Shown here piece after piece: positions 26,017 through 34,595 of a DNA stretch of 64,000 nt; position 1 is the first letter of the stretch; every line of letters begins with the position of its first letter. A program made the position numbers and the translations under genes. Origin of the DNA: Lachnospiraceae bacterium (GTDB lineage Bacteria; Bacillota; Clostridia; Lachnospirales; Lachnospiraceae); the NCBI GenBank assembly GCA_017430085.1, contig JAFRNR010000052.1:27561-91560 (forward strand). The letters are read 5' to 3'. The notes beneath the pieces were generated by a model. That model was not told the origin of the DNA and made no database searches. It saw only the letters and a list, made by a program, of their open reading frames with translations.

Positions 26017-26586
26017 ATGATCTTTTACCTGGTCCGGCACGGCCAGACCGACTGGAACGCCCGCGAGATCGTGCAGGGCGTCACCGACATCCCGCTCAAC
26101 GAGACCGGGCTGGCGCAGGCCGCCCGCGCGCGGGACCTGATGAAGGACATCCCGCTCGACATCATTTTCTCCTCCCCGCTCATCCGGGCCTACCGGACGG
26201 CGGAGATCATCAATGAAGCGCACGGAGTCCCCCTCATCACCGAACCGCGCCTGCGCGAGCGCAACTACGGCATTTTCGAGGCGCAGAGCTACAGCGTGTA
26301 CCCCGGCGTGCTGTTCTGGGACTATGAACGTAACGTGCAGGTTGCGAACGCGGAGACCGTGCACGAAGTATTTGCGCGCGTCTACGAATGCCTGGACGAC
26401 ATCCGCCGCGAATACCCCGGGAAATGCGTCATGCTCGCGATGCACGGCGGTGCGGCCCGCGCGGTCCACTGCTACTTTAACGGGATGCCGGAGGGCCGGC
26501 CCATGAAGTCGATCTTCACCCCGAACGCGGAGCCCATCCGCTTCGAGATCGCGGACGACGCGCCGGCGGTCACGCCGCTGCCGTAA
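26017..26586 (+). CDS. Histidine phosphatase family protein
   Basis: Phosphoglycerate-mutase-like phosphatase, 189 residues. The catalytic motif LVRHGQTDWN holds His8; SSPLIRAYRTAEII and the second histidine in AMHGGAAR complete the site. Cytoplasmic, with AGAGGA as ribosome site. The substrate may be a sugar or nucleotide phosphate; the family is too broad to say. It ends the co-directional run that starts at 16250. Confidence 0.93.
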   Translation: MIFYLVRHGQTDWNAREIVQGVTDIPLNETGLAQAARARDLMKDIPLDIIFSSPLIRAYRTAEIINEAHGVPLITEPRLRERNYGIFEAQSYSVYPGVLFWDYERNVQVANAETVHEVFARVYECLDDIRREYPGKCVMLAMHGGAARAVHCYFNGMPEGRPMKSIFTPNAEPIRFEIADDAPAVTPLP

Positions 26587-26640
26587 GATCCTTCGACTCC
26601 GGCTCCGCAGGAGCCTTCGCTCAGGATGACACGTTCTGAC
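26587..26640. repeat. Dispersed repeat family C (CTTCGACTC...CTCAGGATGACA)
   Basis: Directly after a stop codon, sequence of the kind CTTCGACTC...TTCGCTCAGGATGACA, with an internal palindrome GGCTCCGCAGGAGCC. CTCAGGATGACACG then recurs at 26649 as part of a terminator. Such elements are frequent between genes in Clostridia. Confidence 0.55.
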
Positions 26641-26648
26641 GTTTCCCG

Positions 26649-26678
26649 CTCAGGATGACACGTCCTGAGTTTTTTTTA
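26649..26678 (+). terminator. Rho-independent terminator
   Basis: Stem CTCAGGA / TCCTGAG, loop TGACACG, followed by eight or more T. Confidence 0.85.
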
Positions 26679-26697
26679 TCCCCCTCCCCCGGATAGA

Positions 26698-26726
26698 TTG
26701 ACTAAACCGGGCGGGACGGGTATAAT
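26698..26726 (+). promoter_or_regulatory. Consensus promoter before the truncated iron-sulfur gene
   Basis: TTGACT (26698-26703), exactly 17 bases, TATAAT (26721-26726). It lies 20 bases after a terminator, so it starts a new unit. Confidence 0.8.
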
Positions 26727-26738
26727 ACAACTACCTGA

Positions 26739-27302
26739 AACAACGCGATCGGCGCCGGCCATGAGGCGGCGGAGTCCCTGATGCGCTACGTCTCGGATTA
26801 CAACGTGCCGCAGACCGTGGGCCGCGACCGCCGGTACTTCAAGGCGCTCGACACCGACAACGTCACGATCGAGTCCTACGACGAAGCCGGCCGCCAGGAA
26901 CCCGGCTGCGAGGCCATCGAGGATCCGGGCCACTCCTTCTACGATCCGCGCGTGGTGTTTACCGAGGAACAGGTCAAAACGGAGTGCTCGCGCTGCCTGT
27001 CCTGCGGCATGACGATCGTGGATGCCAACCGCTGCATCGGCTGCGGCCTCTGCACCACGCGGTGCGAATTCGACGCGATCCACCTCGTGCGCGACCATCC
27101 GGAAATGACGGATTACCGCCGCGCGGAGGACAAGATCACCGGCCTGATCTCGTACGCGATCCCGCGTGCGGTGAAGATCGTGCTGAACAGCGGCTCGAAG
27201 GAGGCCCGGGAGATGGCGGCCAAACGGCGCGCGTTCAAGAAGGATCCGAACAAGCCGCATACCGGCAACGCCGTGGACATCAATGAGATGATGCCTAAGT
27301 AA
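26739..27302 (+). pseudogene. C-terminal remnant of an FAD/iron-sulfur pyridine-nucleotide oxidoreductase
   Basis: The frame reads back from ATG 26781 to a stop at 26736, and the added residues (AIGAGHEAAESLMRYVS) match the interior of clostridial FAD/NAD(P)-dependent oxidoreductases, which are several times longer. The FAD and NAD domains are missing. What remains is the DRRYFKALD linker, a region with CSRCLSC and a ferredoxin motif CIGCGLCTTRC, and a basic C-terminus. A consensus promoter and GGAG six bases before ATG 26781 mean that a 173-residue ferredoxin-like protein could still be made. It is either a deletion remnant or an assembly gap; I favour a remnant. Confidence 0.7.
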
Positions 27303-27364
27303 GGCGGAGGACCGGCGACGGCCGGCGAAAGACCGGGGCCGGAAGTTTCCCGCATGAAAAGAAG

Positions 27365-27394
27365 ACCGTGGCGTACGCGTCACGGTTTTCTTTT
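27365..27394 (+). terminator. Rho-independent terminator
   Basis: Arms ACCGTG / CACGGT around GCGTACGCGT, then TTTTCTTTT. It ends the remnant gene's transcript. Confidence 0.7.
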
Positions 27395-27495
27395 CCTTCC
27401 GGATGGCCCGCAGTCAGTATTTTCCGGGCCGGACCCGCAACAATTCGGCTTTTCATCACCGGATAAACACAGTTTTGACACATTTGGCGGATATA

Positions 27496-27530
27496 CTGCG
27501 GAAAACGGAAGCATATACTTCCGCAGGAGG
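27496..27530 (+). promoter_or_regulatory. Inverted repeat abutting the ribosome site of the next gene
   Basis: CTGCGGAA (27496-27503) and TTCCGCAG (27519-27526) form a perfect 8-bp stem whose last two bases are the first two of the ribosome site AGGAGG (27525-27530). ATATACT occurs twice within or beside it. It could mask the ribosome site in mRNA or serve as an operator. Confidence 0.45.
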
Positions 27531-27537
27531 TGACCCC

Positions 27538-29691
27538 ATGAACAAGAACAATTGCTTATTGAAAATGACCGCCATGATCCTGGCGATGATATTAGTTCTC
27601 TCGGCGTGCGGAGGCAGCGAAAGCAGTCCGACTACATCCGCGCAGCAGGGCACTACGGCCTCGGACCAGACCACAGCGGCTTCGGATCAGACCACCGCGG
27701 CCAGCATCACCGAGGCGGGCACGACCCCCACGACCGCGGAACCGGCGCACGCGACGGATCCCGCTTCCCAGGGGACCACGGCGACGGGTAATTTCACCGT
27801 CCTGGCCACCGTGAACGGCGGCGTCACGCAGGAGGGCTCGGTCTACACCATCACCGCGGAAGGCAAATATTCCTTCAGCGGCTCCCTGAGCGACGGGCAG
27901 ATCGTGGTCAACGCGCCGGACCAGAAGGTGGAGATCATCCTGAGCAACGCGGCGATCAGCTGCTCCACGGACGCCCCCATCAAGATATTGGATGCGGACA
28001 AAGTCACGATCACCGCCGAGGGCTACAACGAAGTGACCGACGCCCGCGCGCTGCGCACGGACGACGAGGCGGAAGCCGAAGAGAAGGCGGCCGGCGGCGC
28101 CATCTACGCGAAGTGCGACCTGACCCTGGCCGGCACCGGCAGCCTGGTCGTGACCGGCGGCTACAACAACGGCGTGCACACCACCAAGGACCTGAAGGTG
28201 AAGGAACTCACGCTGAAGGTGACCGCGCCCAACAACGCGCTGAAGGGCAACGACTCTGTGACCGTGGAATCCGGCAGCCTGCTGCTGATCTCGAGCGGCG
28301 GCGACGGCATCAAGACCGAGGACAGCGACGTTTCGTCCAAGGGCAATCAGCGCGGCACGGTGACGGTCTCCGGCGGGACCATCGACATCTACGCGGCCTG
28401 CGACGGCATCGACGCGGCGTACGACGTCGTGATCTCCAAGGGCGACGCGGTCCTGAACATCTACACCGACACCTATTCTCCTTACACCGGCGAAGCGCTG
28501 AGCACCGGGACGACGTTCTACCTGATCATGAGCCAGTCGCTGTACCAGAGCCACAGCCTGTTTGCGGCTTACTACTACAACGACGACGAATCGGCCGGCG
28601 TCTGGGCCAAAGCGTCCTATGCCATGGAAGTCTACGGCGGCCGCACCGCTTACGCGGCCCTGTCCCTGACGGCGCCGTCCGGTTATGAGAACGTCGCGTA
28701 CTTTGCCTTCGATTCCGACACGCCCTCCACCGAGGCCTACGCCGCCACCACCGGCGGCGGGACCGTGAACCGCAGCGTCAACGCGATCCTGCTCCAGGAG
28801 TCGGGCACTGCCCTGAGCGGCGACTACGTCTCCCTGAGCCTGTCCGGTTCGTCCACCTCTTCCGCGAAGGGCATCAAGGCGGACAATGAGATCCTGATCG
28901 CGGACTGCACGCTGACCGTCCAGAGCACGGACGACGCGATCCACGCCAATGATGACGTCACGCTGGAGAACGGCTCCCAGGGCCTCGGCAACATGACGGT
29001 CGCCGGCGGCACGCTGACCCTGTCCAGCGGCGACGACGGCATCCACGGCGACGGGACCGTGACGGTCGACGGCGGCGTGATCAATATCCTGACCGCGTAC
29101 GAAGGCGTGGAAGGCAACGTGGTCGTCTTCAACGGCGGCGAGACCTACGTGAACGCGAAGGACGACGGCGTCAACGCCAAGAGCGGCTCGTCCACGCCCC
29201 TGATCCGGATCAACGGCGGCCTGCTGAAGGTCACCGTCGGCTCCGGCGATACGGACGGCATGGACTCGAACGGCAACATCGTGATGACCGGCGGCTTCGT
29301 GCTGGTGCAGAGCGGCTCCTCCATGGGCGGCATGGCCGGCTCCGTGGATCTGGACGGCACCATTTCCGTCACCGGCGGCACCCTGGTCGCGCTGGGCGGG
29401 ATCTGCGAGACCCCGAACGGCTCCGGCGACTGCTGCACGGTCCTGATGAGCGGCCAGAGCTTTGCGGCCGGCGAATACACCGTCACCGACGGCTCCAAGA
29501 CCCTGTTCAGCTTTACCGTGGACGCGTCCTGCCAGAGCGGCTGGATCGCATCGGATACCCTGTCCCAGGGCGGCTCCTATCAGCTCCTGAAGGACGGCAG
29601 CAGCGTGTACAGCTGGAGCCAGACCGCCCAGTCCGTCGGCAGCGGCGGCAGCAGCTGGGGCGGCCCCGGCGGAGGCGGCTGGAGACGGTAA
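27538..29691 (+). CDS. Carbohydrate-binding lipoprotein, Cthe_2159-like
   Basis: 717-residue lipoprotein: signal peptide, lipobox LVLSACGG near residue 21, Thr/Ala-rich linker, then repeated beta-helix-like strands. GGAIYAKCDLTLAGTGSL, NNALKGNDSVTVESGSL and GGDGIKTEDSD fit the Cthe_2159 family, whose founding member binds cellulose and pectin-like polymers with calcium; similar strings recur later (DDAIHANDDVTLENGS, GDDGIHGDGTVTVDGG). The C-terminus is Gly/Ser-rich (WGGPGGGGWRR). ATG 27538 has AGGAGGTGA upstream. It probably sits on the outer face of the membrane and holds plant polysaccharide or calcium; no enzyme motif is seen. Confidence 0.88.
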   Translation: MNKNNCLLKMTAMILAMILVLSACGGSESSPTTSAQQGTTASDQTTAASDQTTAASITEAGTTPTTAEPAHATDPASQGTTATGNFTVLATVNGGVTQEGSVYTITAEGKYSFSGSLSDGQIVVNAPDQKVEIILSNAAISCSTDAPIKILDADKVTITAEGYNEVTDARALRTDDEAEAEEKAAGGAIYAKCDLTLAGTGSLVVTGGYNNGVHTTKDLKVKELTLKVTAPNNALKGNDSVTVESGSLLLISSGGDGIKTEDSDVSSKGNQRGTVTVSGGTIDIYAACDGIDAAYDVVISKGDAVLNIYTDTYSPYTGEALSTGTTFYLIMSQSLYQSHSLFAAYYYNDDESAGVWAKASYAMEVYGGRTAYAALSLTAPSGYENVAYFAFDSDTPSTEAYAATTGGGTVNRSVNAILLQESGTALSGDYVSLSLSGSSTSSAKGIKADNEILIADCTLTVQSTDDAIHANDDVTLENGSQGLGNMTVAGGTLTLSSGDDGIHGDGTVTVDGGVINILTAYEGVEGNVVVFNGGETYVNAKDDGVNAKSGSSTPLIRINGGLLKVTVGSGDTDGMDSNGNIVMTGGFVLVQSGSSMGGMAGSVDLDGTISVTGGTLVALGGICETPNGSGDCCTVLMSGQSFAAGEYTVTDGSKTLFSFTVDASCQSGWIASDTLSQGGSYQLLKDGSSVYSWSQTAQSVGSGGSSWGGPGGGGWRR

Positions 29692-29699
29692 ACCGGCTC

Positions 29700-29727
29700 T
29701 TGCAAAAACAACAGACTGCGCTACAAT
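29700..29727 (+). promoter_or_regulatory. Possible promoter of the MetH-activation-like gene
   Basis: TTGCAA (29700-29705), 16 bases, TACAAT (29722-29727). Confidence 0.5.
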
Positions 29728-29767
29728 AAACGGGGGAGGGCCATGCCCGCCCCCGTGCCGTGATTCT

Positions 29768-29791
29768 GTAGGGGCGGGCATAGCCCGCCCG
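29768..29791. repeat. Family A variant palindrome
   Basis: GTAGGGGCGGGCATAGCCC plus GCCCG: the GTAGGGGC head with a stem of its own. It lies just before a ribosome site. Confidence 0.65.
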
Positions 29792-29811
29792 TTTTCGAAA
29801 GGAGACCTTCC

Positions 29812-30360
29812 ATGCCCCTTCCCTTCCGCATCACCCCCATCCGCCGCGACGAAGTCCTGCGCCGCTCTGCCATGCTCCGCCCTTCCGAAGAGGAACTCCG
29901 CCTCTTCGCGGAATGCCGCCGCGACGCCGAATACGTCCTGGATTATAAGATCACCGAGCGCAACCGTCCGCTGGACATCCTCGGCGGCGACCCGCTCCGC
30001 GAGAACTTCCAAAGCTGCGAATCCGTCATCATTTTCACGGCCCGCCTGGGCGACGCGTTCCGCGAACTCGTGCAGGAATCCGATGAACCCGAAAAAGCCA
30101 TCCTCTGGCAGGGCCTGGCCGCCGAGCGCCTCGACGCCCTGATCGAGTCCTACCTGGACCACAAAGAGAAGATCCTCCGTCCCGGCGGCGCCGTCCTGAC
30201 ACCGCACTTCCCCTGGCGCTGGCCTGACGTCCCCGAGGACGCCTTCACCGCCACCCGCATCGCCGGCGTCAGCTTCCACCCCGACGAGTCCCTCGTCAGC
30301 CGCTGCCGCACCTGCTTCGTCACCGACTGCCCCTCGCGCCGCGAAGCCGCGGAGGAATGA
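29812..30360 (+). CDS. Methionine synthase activation-domain-like protein
   Basis: 182-residue soluble protein. RRDEVLRRSAMLRPSEEEL near the N-terminus and ESVIIFTARLGDAFRELV, then LAAERLDALIESYLD, resemble the stand-alone B12-dependent methionine synthase activation-domain proteins of Clostridia. A C-terminal cluster CRTCFVTDC ends the protein. AAAGGAG is the ribosome site. If the match is right it would help reactivate a corrinoid enzyme; no MetH gene is in the window. It lies 18 bases before ilvD, so both are probably on one transcript. Confidence 0.6.
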   Translation: MPLPFRITPIRRDEVLRRSAMLRPSEEELRLFAECRRDAEYVLDYKITERNRPLDILGGDPLRENFQSCESVIIFTARLGDAFRELVQESDEPEKAILWQGLAAERLDALIESYLDHKEKILRPGGAVLTPHFPWRWPDVPEDAFTATRIAGVSFHPDESLVSRCRTCFVTDCPSRREAAEE

Positions 30361-30378
30361 ATTTTCAGGAGTACCATC

Positions 30379-32082
30379 ATGAGCGGGAACATAAACGAAC
30401 AAATGCATTATAAAGACTATCGCAGCGGCCTGCTGACGAACGGCATCGAACGCGCGGCGCACCGTGCGCTGCTGTACAGCACCGGCCTGGACACGGACGA
30501 CCTCCGCAAACCGATGATCGCGGTGGTCAATTCCTTCACGGAAATGGTCCCCGGCCACATGCACCTGCGCCAGCTGGCGGAATTCGTCAAGCAGGGCATT
30601 TATGAGGCGGGCGGCATTCCGCGGGAGTTCAATACGATCGCGGTCTGCGACGGCATTTGCCAGGGACACAAGGGCATGAAGTATTCGCTCATGAGCCGCG
30701 AGATCATCGCGGACTCCATCGAATGCATGATCGAGGCGCATCAGTTTGATGCCATGGTCATGATGCCCGGCTGCGACAAGATCGTCCCCGGCATGCTGAT
30801 GGCCGCCATGCGCCTGAACATCCCCGCGATCTTTGTCACGGGCGGCCCGATGCTCCCGGGCAAATATAAGGATATGACTCTGACCCTGACGGACATGCGC
30901 GAACTGATCGGCCGCACCCAAACAGGCAAAATGAGCGTGGAAGACCTGATGGAAGCGGAGAAATCCGCGCTGCCCGGCGCCGGCACCTGCTCCATGCTCG
31001 GCACGGCCAATACGATGAGCTGCTTCACGGAGATCCTCGGCATGGCGCTGCCGGGCGGCGGCCTGGCTCACGCCGTGAGCGCGAAGAAAGCCCGCCTGGC
31101 CAAGCAGTCGGGCAAGCGCATTGTGGAGATGGTGCAGGAGGACCTGACGCCGCGGAAGATCATGACGCGCGGATGCCTGCGGAACGCGATCGCGGTCGGC
31201 ATGGCGATGGGCGCGTCCACGAATTCGACGCTCCACATCCCGGCCATCGCGCACGAAGCGGGTCTGGACGTGACGATCGCCGACTTTGACGAGATCAGCC
31301 GCGAAGTCCCGTATCTCTGCAACATCAAGCCGTCCGGCGCCCACCCGCTGATCGACCTGGAGGAATGCGGCGGGATCCCGGCGGTCATGAAGGCGATCGA
31401 ATCCAAGCTGGATACGGACGTCCTCACCGTGACCGGGAAGACCGTGGGCGAAAACCTCGCGGCCGTCGAACTCGTGGAAAACGACGTCATTTTCCCGCTT
31501 TCCGCGCCGAAAAAGCCGGAAGGCGGCCTGGCGATCCTGCACGGCAACCTGGCCCCCGACGGCGCCGTCATCAAGAAGAGCGGCGTGAAGGAGAGCATGT
31601 ATTACTTTGAAGGACAGGCGCGCGTTTTCCATTCGATGGAGGACGCCTGCGCGGCCGTCTCCGGCGGTCAGATCCAGCAGGGCGACATCCTGGTCCTGAC
31701 CTATGAAGGCCCGAAGGGCGGCCCGGGCATGCGCGAGATGCACATGGTCACGAGCCTGATCGTCGGACGCGGCATGGATGAAATGTGCGCGCTGATTACG
31801 GACGGCCGCTTCTCCGGCTCCAGCCGCGGCCCCTGCATCGGCCACGTCTCCCCGGAAGCCGCCGCGGGCGGCCCCATCGGTGCGGTGCAGGACGGCGATA
31901 AGATCATCATCGACATCCCGAACCGCACCCTGACCCTCTGCGTCCCGGACGACGAGATCCGCCGCCGCCTGGAGACCGTGCAGCACCCGCTGAAGGAGCG
32001 CACGCCGGCCCTGGCCCGCTACGCCGCGCTGGTGACGTCAGCGGACAGAGGTGCGGTGCTGACCTGCCCGGAAACCAGGTGA
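30379..32082 (+). CDS. ilvD: Dihydroxy-acid dehydratase
   Basis: Iron-sulfur dehydratase of branched-chain amino acid and pantothenate synthesis; converts dihydroxyisovalerate to 2-ketoisovalerate. 567 residues, normal length. Cluster cysteines lie in AVCDGICQGHKGMKYSL, VMMPGCDKIVPGM and PGAGTCSMLGTANTM, and the C-terminal TDGRFSGSSRGPCIGHVSPEA signature is intact. The related sugar-acid dehydratases share the fold, but the sequence reads as IlvD. Other ilv genes are not in this window. A terminator follows. Confidence 0.95.
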   Translation: MSGNINEQMHYKDYRSGLLTNGIERAAHRALLYSTGLDTDDLRKPMIAVVNSFTEMVPGHMHLRQLAEFVKQGIYEAGGIPREFNTIAVCDGICQGHKGMKYSLMSREIIADSIECMIEAHQFDAMVMMPGCDKIVPGMLMAAMRLNIPAIFVTGGPMLPGKYKDMTLTLTDMRELIGRTQTGKMSVEDLMEAEKSALPGAGTCSMLGTANTMSCFTEILGMALPGGGLAHAVSAKKARLAKQSGKRIVEMVQEDLTPRKIMTRGCLRNAIAVGMAMGASTNSTLHIPAIAHEAGLDVTIADFDEISREVPYLCNIKPSGAHPLIDLEECGGIPAVMKAIESKLDTDVLTVTGKTVGENLAAVELVENDVIFPLSAPKKPEGGLAILHGNLAPDGAVIKKSGVKESMYYFEGQARVFHSMEDACAAVSGGQIQQGDILVLTYEGPKGGPGMREMHMVTSLIVGRGMDEMCALITDGRFSGSSRGPCIGHVSPEAAAGGPIGAVQDGDKIIIDIPNRTLTLCVPDDEIRRRLETVQHPLKERTPALARYAALVTSADRGAVLTCPETR

Positions 32083-32107
32083 AAAACCGGACTCATCAAC
32101 CCGATCC

Positions 32108-32134
32108 CCGGAGCTTTCGGCTCCGGTTTTTTTT
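32108..32134 (+). terminator. Rho-independent terminator after ilvD
   Basis: Stem CCGGAGC / GCTCCGG, loop TTTCG, then eight T. Confidence 0.9.
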
Positions 32135-32155
32135 GTTTTCGAAAGTCCCCGCTCC

Positions 32156-32185
32156 TTGACAGCGTTCTCCACCTTACGGTATATT
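32156..32185 (+). promoter_or_regulatory. Promoter of the Ig/caspase-like gene pair
   Basis: TTGACA (32156-32161), 18 bases, TATATT (32180-32185). It lies between the ilvD terminator and AAAGGAGG of the first gene. Confidence 0.75.
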
Positions 32186-32250
32186 TATGTTGGGGAAATT
32201 TCAGGAATCCTGCGCCAATAAAGAATATACTGCCAAAGGAGGAAAACGCG

Positions 32251-34575
32251 ATGCGTCCGTGTACGAAACGGGTTTTGTCCCTGCTGCTGTGCCTGGTGAT
32301 GCTTGGCACTTTTCTCCCTGCTTCCGGCGCGCCGCGGGAAACCGTACTGCTCCCTGACAGCAGCGCGGCCGTCGTCAACGCCGCCAAACCGACGATCACC
32401 ACCCAGCCGAAGAGCATCACGAAAAACGCCGGGGAGACCGGCAAATTTACGGTCAAAGCCTCCGGCGCGACCCAATACCAGTGGTACTGGCGCAAAAACA
32501 GCGACAGCAGTTGGGCCAAGAGCACGGCATCCAGCGCAACGATCGCGACCCTCTCCCTGAAAGCCACCATGGCGCGGAACGGCTGTCAGTACCGCTGCAA
32601 AGTTTCCAACAGCTCCGGCTATGTCTACACCAAAACCGTCACCTTCACCGTGATCGGCAAGCCGGAGATCGCGACCCAGCCGAAAAGCGTCACGAAAAAT
32701 GTCGGGGAGACCGGCAAATTCACGGTCAAAGCCGACGGCGCGTCAGCCTACCAATGGTACTGGCGCAAAAACAGCAACAGCAGCTGGGCTAAAAGCACGG
32801 CGTCCAGCGCAGCGACCGCGACCCTCTCCCTGAAAGCCACCATGGCGCGGAACGGCTGCCAGTACCGTTGCCGCGTCTCCAATAGCACCGGCTACGTTTA
32901 CACCAAAACCGTTACGTTCACCGTCAACGGCAAACCGGAGATCACCACCCAGCCGAAAAGCGTCACAAAGGACCTGAACCAGACCGCGAAATTCACGGTC
33001 AAAGCCGACGGCGCGTCAGCCTACCAATGGTACTGGCGCAAAAACAGCAACAGCAGCTGGGCCAAGAGCACCGCGTCCAGCGCGGCAGCCGCAACGCTCT
33101 CTCTCAAGGCGACCATGGCGCGGAACGGCTGCCAGTACCGCTGCAAAGTCTCCAACAGCAACGGCTCCGTCTACACCAAAACAGTCACCCTGACCGTAAA
33201 TTACGCGATCGAGATCACGTCGCAGCCGGTCAGCGTGTCCATCGCGGAAGGCGGAACAGCCGCATTCACCGTAACGGCGAAAAACGCGGAAGCATATCAG
33301 TGGTACTGGTGGAACGCCGAAGACAGCCAATGGGTCAAGTGCACGGGCGCAGCGGCTCAGACGGCGGTGCTGACATACACCGACGTCAGATACGGCTGGA
33401 ACGGCTACCGGTTCTGCTGCAAAGTATCGAACAGCGCCGGCTATGTGTGGACGGATGAAGTGAGCCTGCTGATCACCGGCCGCCATACGCCGGTGATCAC
33501 GACCCAGCCGAAGAGCGCGGCGTTGTACGAAGGCGGAAATGCGTCCTTTACCGTCAAGGCCAAATACGCGGACTCCTACCAGTGGTACTGCTGGGAAGAC
33601 AGCGAGACCGGTTGGGTGAAATGCACGGGCGCGGCGGCCCGGACGGCAACGCTGTCATACACCGACGTCAGATACGGCTGGAACGGCATCAGGTTCCGCT
33701 GCAAGGTCATGAACAGCGAGTATTCCGTCTTTACCGATACCGTCACCCTGTCGGTCGATCCGGTCACGTACCGCGCGCTGCTGGTCGCGGAAGTCAACTT
33801 TTATTCCATGGATGCCGCGCCCCGTTTCCAGGGCAGCGCCGACCTGGTGGCAAACATGCTGCAAAGCGTCAAAGGCCCGATGGGACGCGCTTATACCGTT
33901 ACCAGCGTGACAGATGTGGGACTGGCCGGCCTGGAAGATGCCATCGACAATACCTTTGCCGGCGCCGATGACAACGACGTTTCGCTGTTTTACATCGTGA
34001 CGCACGGCGAGACCGACTACGCTTCCGGAACGCATGCCGGCGAGCTGGTGCTGGCCGGCCCGTACGGCGACGTCCGGATCACGCTGGAAAGGCTGGCCGA
34101 CTGCCTGCTGGCTGTCCCCGGCAAAGTCATCGTATTCCTGGATTCCTGCGGCTCGGGCGCTGCCGTCTGGGAAGGCAACGGCGCCCCGTCAGACGGGGAA
34201 CAGGCCGCCGCGGAAGCAGCCGCCTTTAACGAGGCGGCGATCGCTGCGTTTGCCGAAGCGGAAGCCTCTCTCGCCTCCCCGAACACCGGCGAATTCATCG
34301 ATCCGAAGTTCTACGTCATCACTTCCGCTGCGCATCAGGAAACAAGCTGGGGCAGCACAGCTTTGAACTATACCTATTTCGGGTATTATCTCGCGCTGGG
34401 CCCGCTCGGCAGAAAGCCTGCGGACGAAGAAGGGGACGGGAACGGCACGGTCACGCTCAACGAGCTGTACAATTATGTATATACGCATGCTTTGGGGCCT
34501 CATGCATCCGGCGGAAATTATTACCAGCATGCGCAGGTCTACCCCGAAAACAGCAGCTACGAACTGTTTAAATAA
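32251..34575 (+). CDS. Secreted Ig-like repeat protein with caspase-like protease domain (copy 1)
   Basis: 774 residues. A signal peptide ends near residue 27 (LCLVMLGTFLPASGA). Five Ig-like modules of about 85-90 residues follow, each with ITxQPxS...FTVKA...YQWYW...YRCKVSNSxG. From residue 507 (YRALLVAEV) a caspase-like clan CD domain begins: catalytic His585 in VTHGETDYASGTHAG and Cys633 in VIVFLDSCGSGA. Near the end EGDGNGTVTLNE reads like an EF-hand calcium loop. So it is likely a secreted, calcium-dependent cysteine protease held by Ig modules. AAAGGAGG precedes the ATG. A paralogue follows 20 bases later. Confidence 0.87.
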   Translation: MRPCTKRVLSLLLCLVMLGTFLPASGAPRETVLLPDSSAAVVNAAKPTITTQPKSITKNAGETGKFTVKASGATQYQWYWRKNSDSSWAKSTASSATIATLSLKATMARNGCQYRCKVSNSSGYVYTKTVTFTVIGKPEIATQPKSVTKNVGETGKFTVKADGASAYQWYWRKNSNSSWAKSTASSAATATLSLKATMARNGCQYRCRVSNSTGYVYTKTVTFTVNGKPEITTQPKSVTKDLNQTAKFTVKADGASAYQWYWRKNSNSSWAKSTASSAAAATLSLKATMARNGCQYRCKVSNSNGSVYTKTVTLTVNYAIEITSQPVSVSIAEGGTAAFTVTAKNAEAYQWYWWNAEDSQWVKCTGAAAQTAVLTYTDVRYGWNGYRFCCKVSNSAGYVWTDEVSLLITGRHTPVITTQPKSAALYEGGNASFTVKAKYADSYQWYCWEDSETGWVKCTGAAARTATLSYTDVRYGWNGIRFRCKVMNSEYSVFTDTVTLSVDPVTYRALLVAEVNFYSMDAAPRFQGSADLVANMLQSVKGPMGRAYTVTSVTDVGLAGLEDAIDNTFAGADDNDVSLFYIVTHGETDYASGTHAGELVLAGPYGDVRITLERLADCLLAVPGKVIVFLDSCGSGAAVWEGNGAPSDGEQAAAEAAAFNEAAIAAFAEAEASLASPNTGEFIDPKFYVITSAAHQETSWGSTALNYTYFGYYLALGPLGRKPADEEGDGNGTVTLNELYNYVYTHALGPHASGGNYYQHAQVYPENSSYELFK

Positions 34576-34595
34576 CCATAAGGGAGGATGATGCA

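Noticed and set aside
27592..31986. A 1464-residue minus-strand open frame
   Set aside because: It covers the carbohydrate-binding lipoprotein, the MetH-activation-like gene and most of ilvD in antisense. Ala/His/Arg/Asp-rich composition is typical of a GC-rich shadow frame.
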